From Cystobacter ferrugineus (lineage in GTDB: Bacteria; Myxococcota; Myxococcia; Myxococcales; Myxococcaceae): 64,000 nucleotides of DNA. Location of the stretch: the NCBI RefSeq assembly GCF_001887355.1, contig NZ_MPIN01000004.1:659733-723732 (forward strand), written 5' to 3'. This document shows, piece after piece, positions 62,827-64,000 of the stretch (positions within the stretch are counted from its first letter, which is position 1; each line of letters begins with the position of its first letter). The notes under the pieces were generated by a model. That model saw only the letters and a list, made by a program, of their open reading frames with translations, did no database searches and was not told where the DNA came from. Both the position numbers and the translations under genes were made by a program.

Positions 62827-62951
62827 GTGGTTCCCCGCTGCGAGGGGTAAGCACCCGGTCAGGGCTCATCGGTGCCTGCGGCCCCTTCGGGGATTTTGCG
62901 TCCCGGATCAAGAGATTGCAGGTTTCCTGCCGTTTGAGCATGGGGAAAATG

Positions 62952-63060
62952 AAGGCCCTTGCGTTCGCGATCCGCTCCATCCCCGCGCTGATGGTCTTCC
63001 GCGACGGAATCATGCTCTTCGAACAGGCCGGAGCAGTCGCACGGGCTGCAGCAGCGGCTG
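62952..63060 (+). pseudogene. fragment of a thioredoxin gene
   Basis: About 33 codons reading LAFAIRSIPALMVFRDGIML then FEQAGAV. This is the cis-Pro strand (SIPALMVF) and adjoining beta-hairpin of thioredoxins. The CGPC half and the C-terminal helix are absent. A gene remnant between the ATPase and the right inverted repeat; the rest of 63061-63383 shows nothing recognisable. Confidence 0.6.
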
Positions 63061-63383
63061 TGCTGGACGGAGGTGGGCGTCTGACGTCCTCCCCGCAAGC
63101 AGCCCCGGTGCGCCTTCCTGGAGGGCATCTCTCTGCACGCCAACACGCCTCACGTGGTTCCAGGGCGTCTTCGCTGCAGGCGCCAACCTGCGGCCATGAC
63201 TGGTCCCCCAAGCAGACGCGAAGGAGGCGAGCGCGGGGCTTGAGGCCGCGGCCAGGAAGGAGCCGCTGGCGTACTTCGTAGCGCAGCACCTGCTGAAGCT
63301 GCTTGCGCTCGGAAGGGGTTGGGCTGAGTCCTCTGCCCGGAAGCCACATCGCCGATCCTGCTGCTGAACGGGCGGTGATGCTA

Positions 63384-63414
63384 CCTCTGACGGGACTTAC
63401 CCCGGGTGGCTTAG
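63384..63414 (-). repeat. right copy of 31-bp inverted repeat
   Basis: Reverse complement begins CTAAGCCACCCGGGGTAAG and ends GTCAGAGG, 30 of 31 positions identical to the left copy. Contains the uvrA stop codon (63411-63413). Confidence 0.8.
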
Positions 63415-64000
63415 GCGGCGGGGGACGCCACCTCGGGGGGCCGCTGGCCCACGCGGTGGCGTCGCGTCTTCGTCAGCACGTACTTGAGGTAGCGCCCGGT
63501 GTGGCTCTCCTTCACCTCGGCCACCTGCTCCGGCGTCCCCGTGGCGAGCAGCTGTCCTCCGGCCGCTCCCCCCTCGGGGCCCATGTCGATCACCCAGTCC
63601 GCGCTCTTGATGACATCCAGGCAGTGCTCGATGACGAGCACCGTGTTGCCCGCCTCCACCAGCCGGTTGAGCACCTGCAACAGCTTGCGGATGTCCTCGA
63701 AGTGCAGGCCCGTGGTGGGCTCGTCGAGGATGTAGAGCGTGCGGCCGGTGGCCACGCGCGCCAGCTCCCGCGCCAGCTTGATGCGCTGGGCCTCGCCGCC
63801 CGACAGCGTGGGCGAGCTCTGCCCCAGCCGGATGTAGCCCAGGCCCACGTCCTCCAGCGTCTGGAGCACGCGCATGATGTCCTTGTGCGCGGCGAACAGT
63901 TGCATCGCCTCGCGCACGCTCATGTCGAGCACCTCGGCGATGTTCTTGCCCTTGTAGCGCACCCGGAGCGTGGCCTCGTTGAAGCGCTTGCCCCCGCACA
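63411..64000 (-). CDS. uvrA: excinuclease ABC subunit A, C-terminal part (5' end outside window)
   Basis: About 196 codons. Reading from the edge, [11 protein letters not shown] is the end of the last zinc-binding region, followed by [20 protein letters not shown], the ABC signature [16 protein letters not shown], Walker [14 protein letters not shown], and [21 protein letters not shown] UvrA hallmark throughout. UvrA dimers locate bulky DNA lesions for UvrB. The stop codon lies in the right inverted repeat and the last residues ([10 protein letters not shown]) seem normal. Confidence 0.98.
   Translation of the reverse strand, partial: CGGKRFNEATLRVRYKGKNIAEVLDMSVREAMQLFAAHKDIMRVLQTLEDVGLGYIRLGQSSPTLSGGEAQRIKLARELARVATGRTLYILDEPTTGLHFEDIRKLLQVLNRLVEAGNTVLVIEHCLDVIKSADWVIDMGPEGGAAGGQLLATGTPEQVAEVKESHTGRYLKYVLTKTRRHRVGQRPPEVASPAA

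Noticed and set aside
60607..63414. Insertion sequence with transposase
   Set aside because: No transposase or recombinase reading exists between the inverted repeats; cargo is ATPase, TOPRIM-like protein and fragments.

Overview
The window is about 68-70% GC by eye and densely coded on both strands. It looks like a chromosomal segment of a myxobacterium, most likely the Archangium/Cystobacter/Melittangium branch. Evidence: two eukaryotic-type Ser/Thr kinases, one preceded by a DUF2381-type secreted protein (a myxobacterial paralogue family); several large sensor kinases; a PilZ protein; many lineage-restricted hypotheticals; and translationally coupled operons. The genus is an inference. No rRNA, tRNA or CRISPR array was recognised.

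Layout. 1-1206: TetR regulator (running off the left edge) with a candidate operator, and a GNAT acetyltransferase. 1244-1488: two gene stumps. 1807-5482: three GT4-type glycosyltransferases. 5868-10119: FAD monooxygenase, a YopT-like (C58) cysteine protease candidate, a broken lipoprotein/nuclease gene and a P450. 10149-13028: PAS histidine kinase coupled to an Fe-alcohol dehydrogenase, then a truncated kinase stump. 13144-18095: large lipoprotein, XRE-cupin regulator divergent from an aldo-keto reductase, and an imine-reductase-like protein.

18157-23535 (minus strand) is the most coherent secondary-metabolism locus: hydroxymandelate synthase, hydroxymandelate oxidase, a phytanoyl-CoA-type dioxygenase, an HpgT-like aminotransferase and an EamA exporter. 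The first two enzymes and the aminotransferase make up the known route to 4-hydroxyphenylglycine. No NRPS is visible here.

23990-33373: TPR protein, an Ala/Gly-rich unknown, DUF2381 protein plus kinase, then a very large protein with a signal peptide, twelve HEAT repeats, membrane helices and a NACHT-like NTPase. 33374-45887: housekeeping and conserved genes (phosphatase, deacylase-like hydrolase, thioesterase, deoxynucleoside kinase, GDPD, kinase, SprT-like protease, membrane protein, metallothionein-like small protein, zinc-ribbon protein, NadA). 46266-52395: coupled operon of PilZ protein, methyltransferase and two-kinase hybrid sensor. 52494-56307: two convergent POT peptide transporters and an outer-membrane protein.

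57077-60610: a three-gene operon of adenylating enzyme, short-chain reductase and carrier-thioester-reductase, a minimal A/KR/T-R assembly line. Immediately after it, 60607-63414 is an island bracketed by a 31-bp inverted repeat. It holds an AAA ATPase plus TOPRIM-like protein pair (candidate anti-phage system) and gene fragments. The window ends in the C-terminal part of uvrA.
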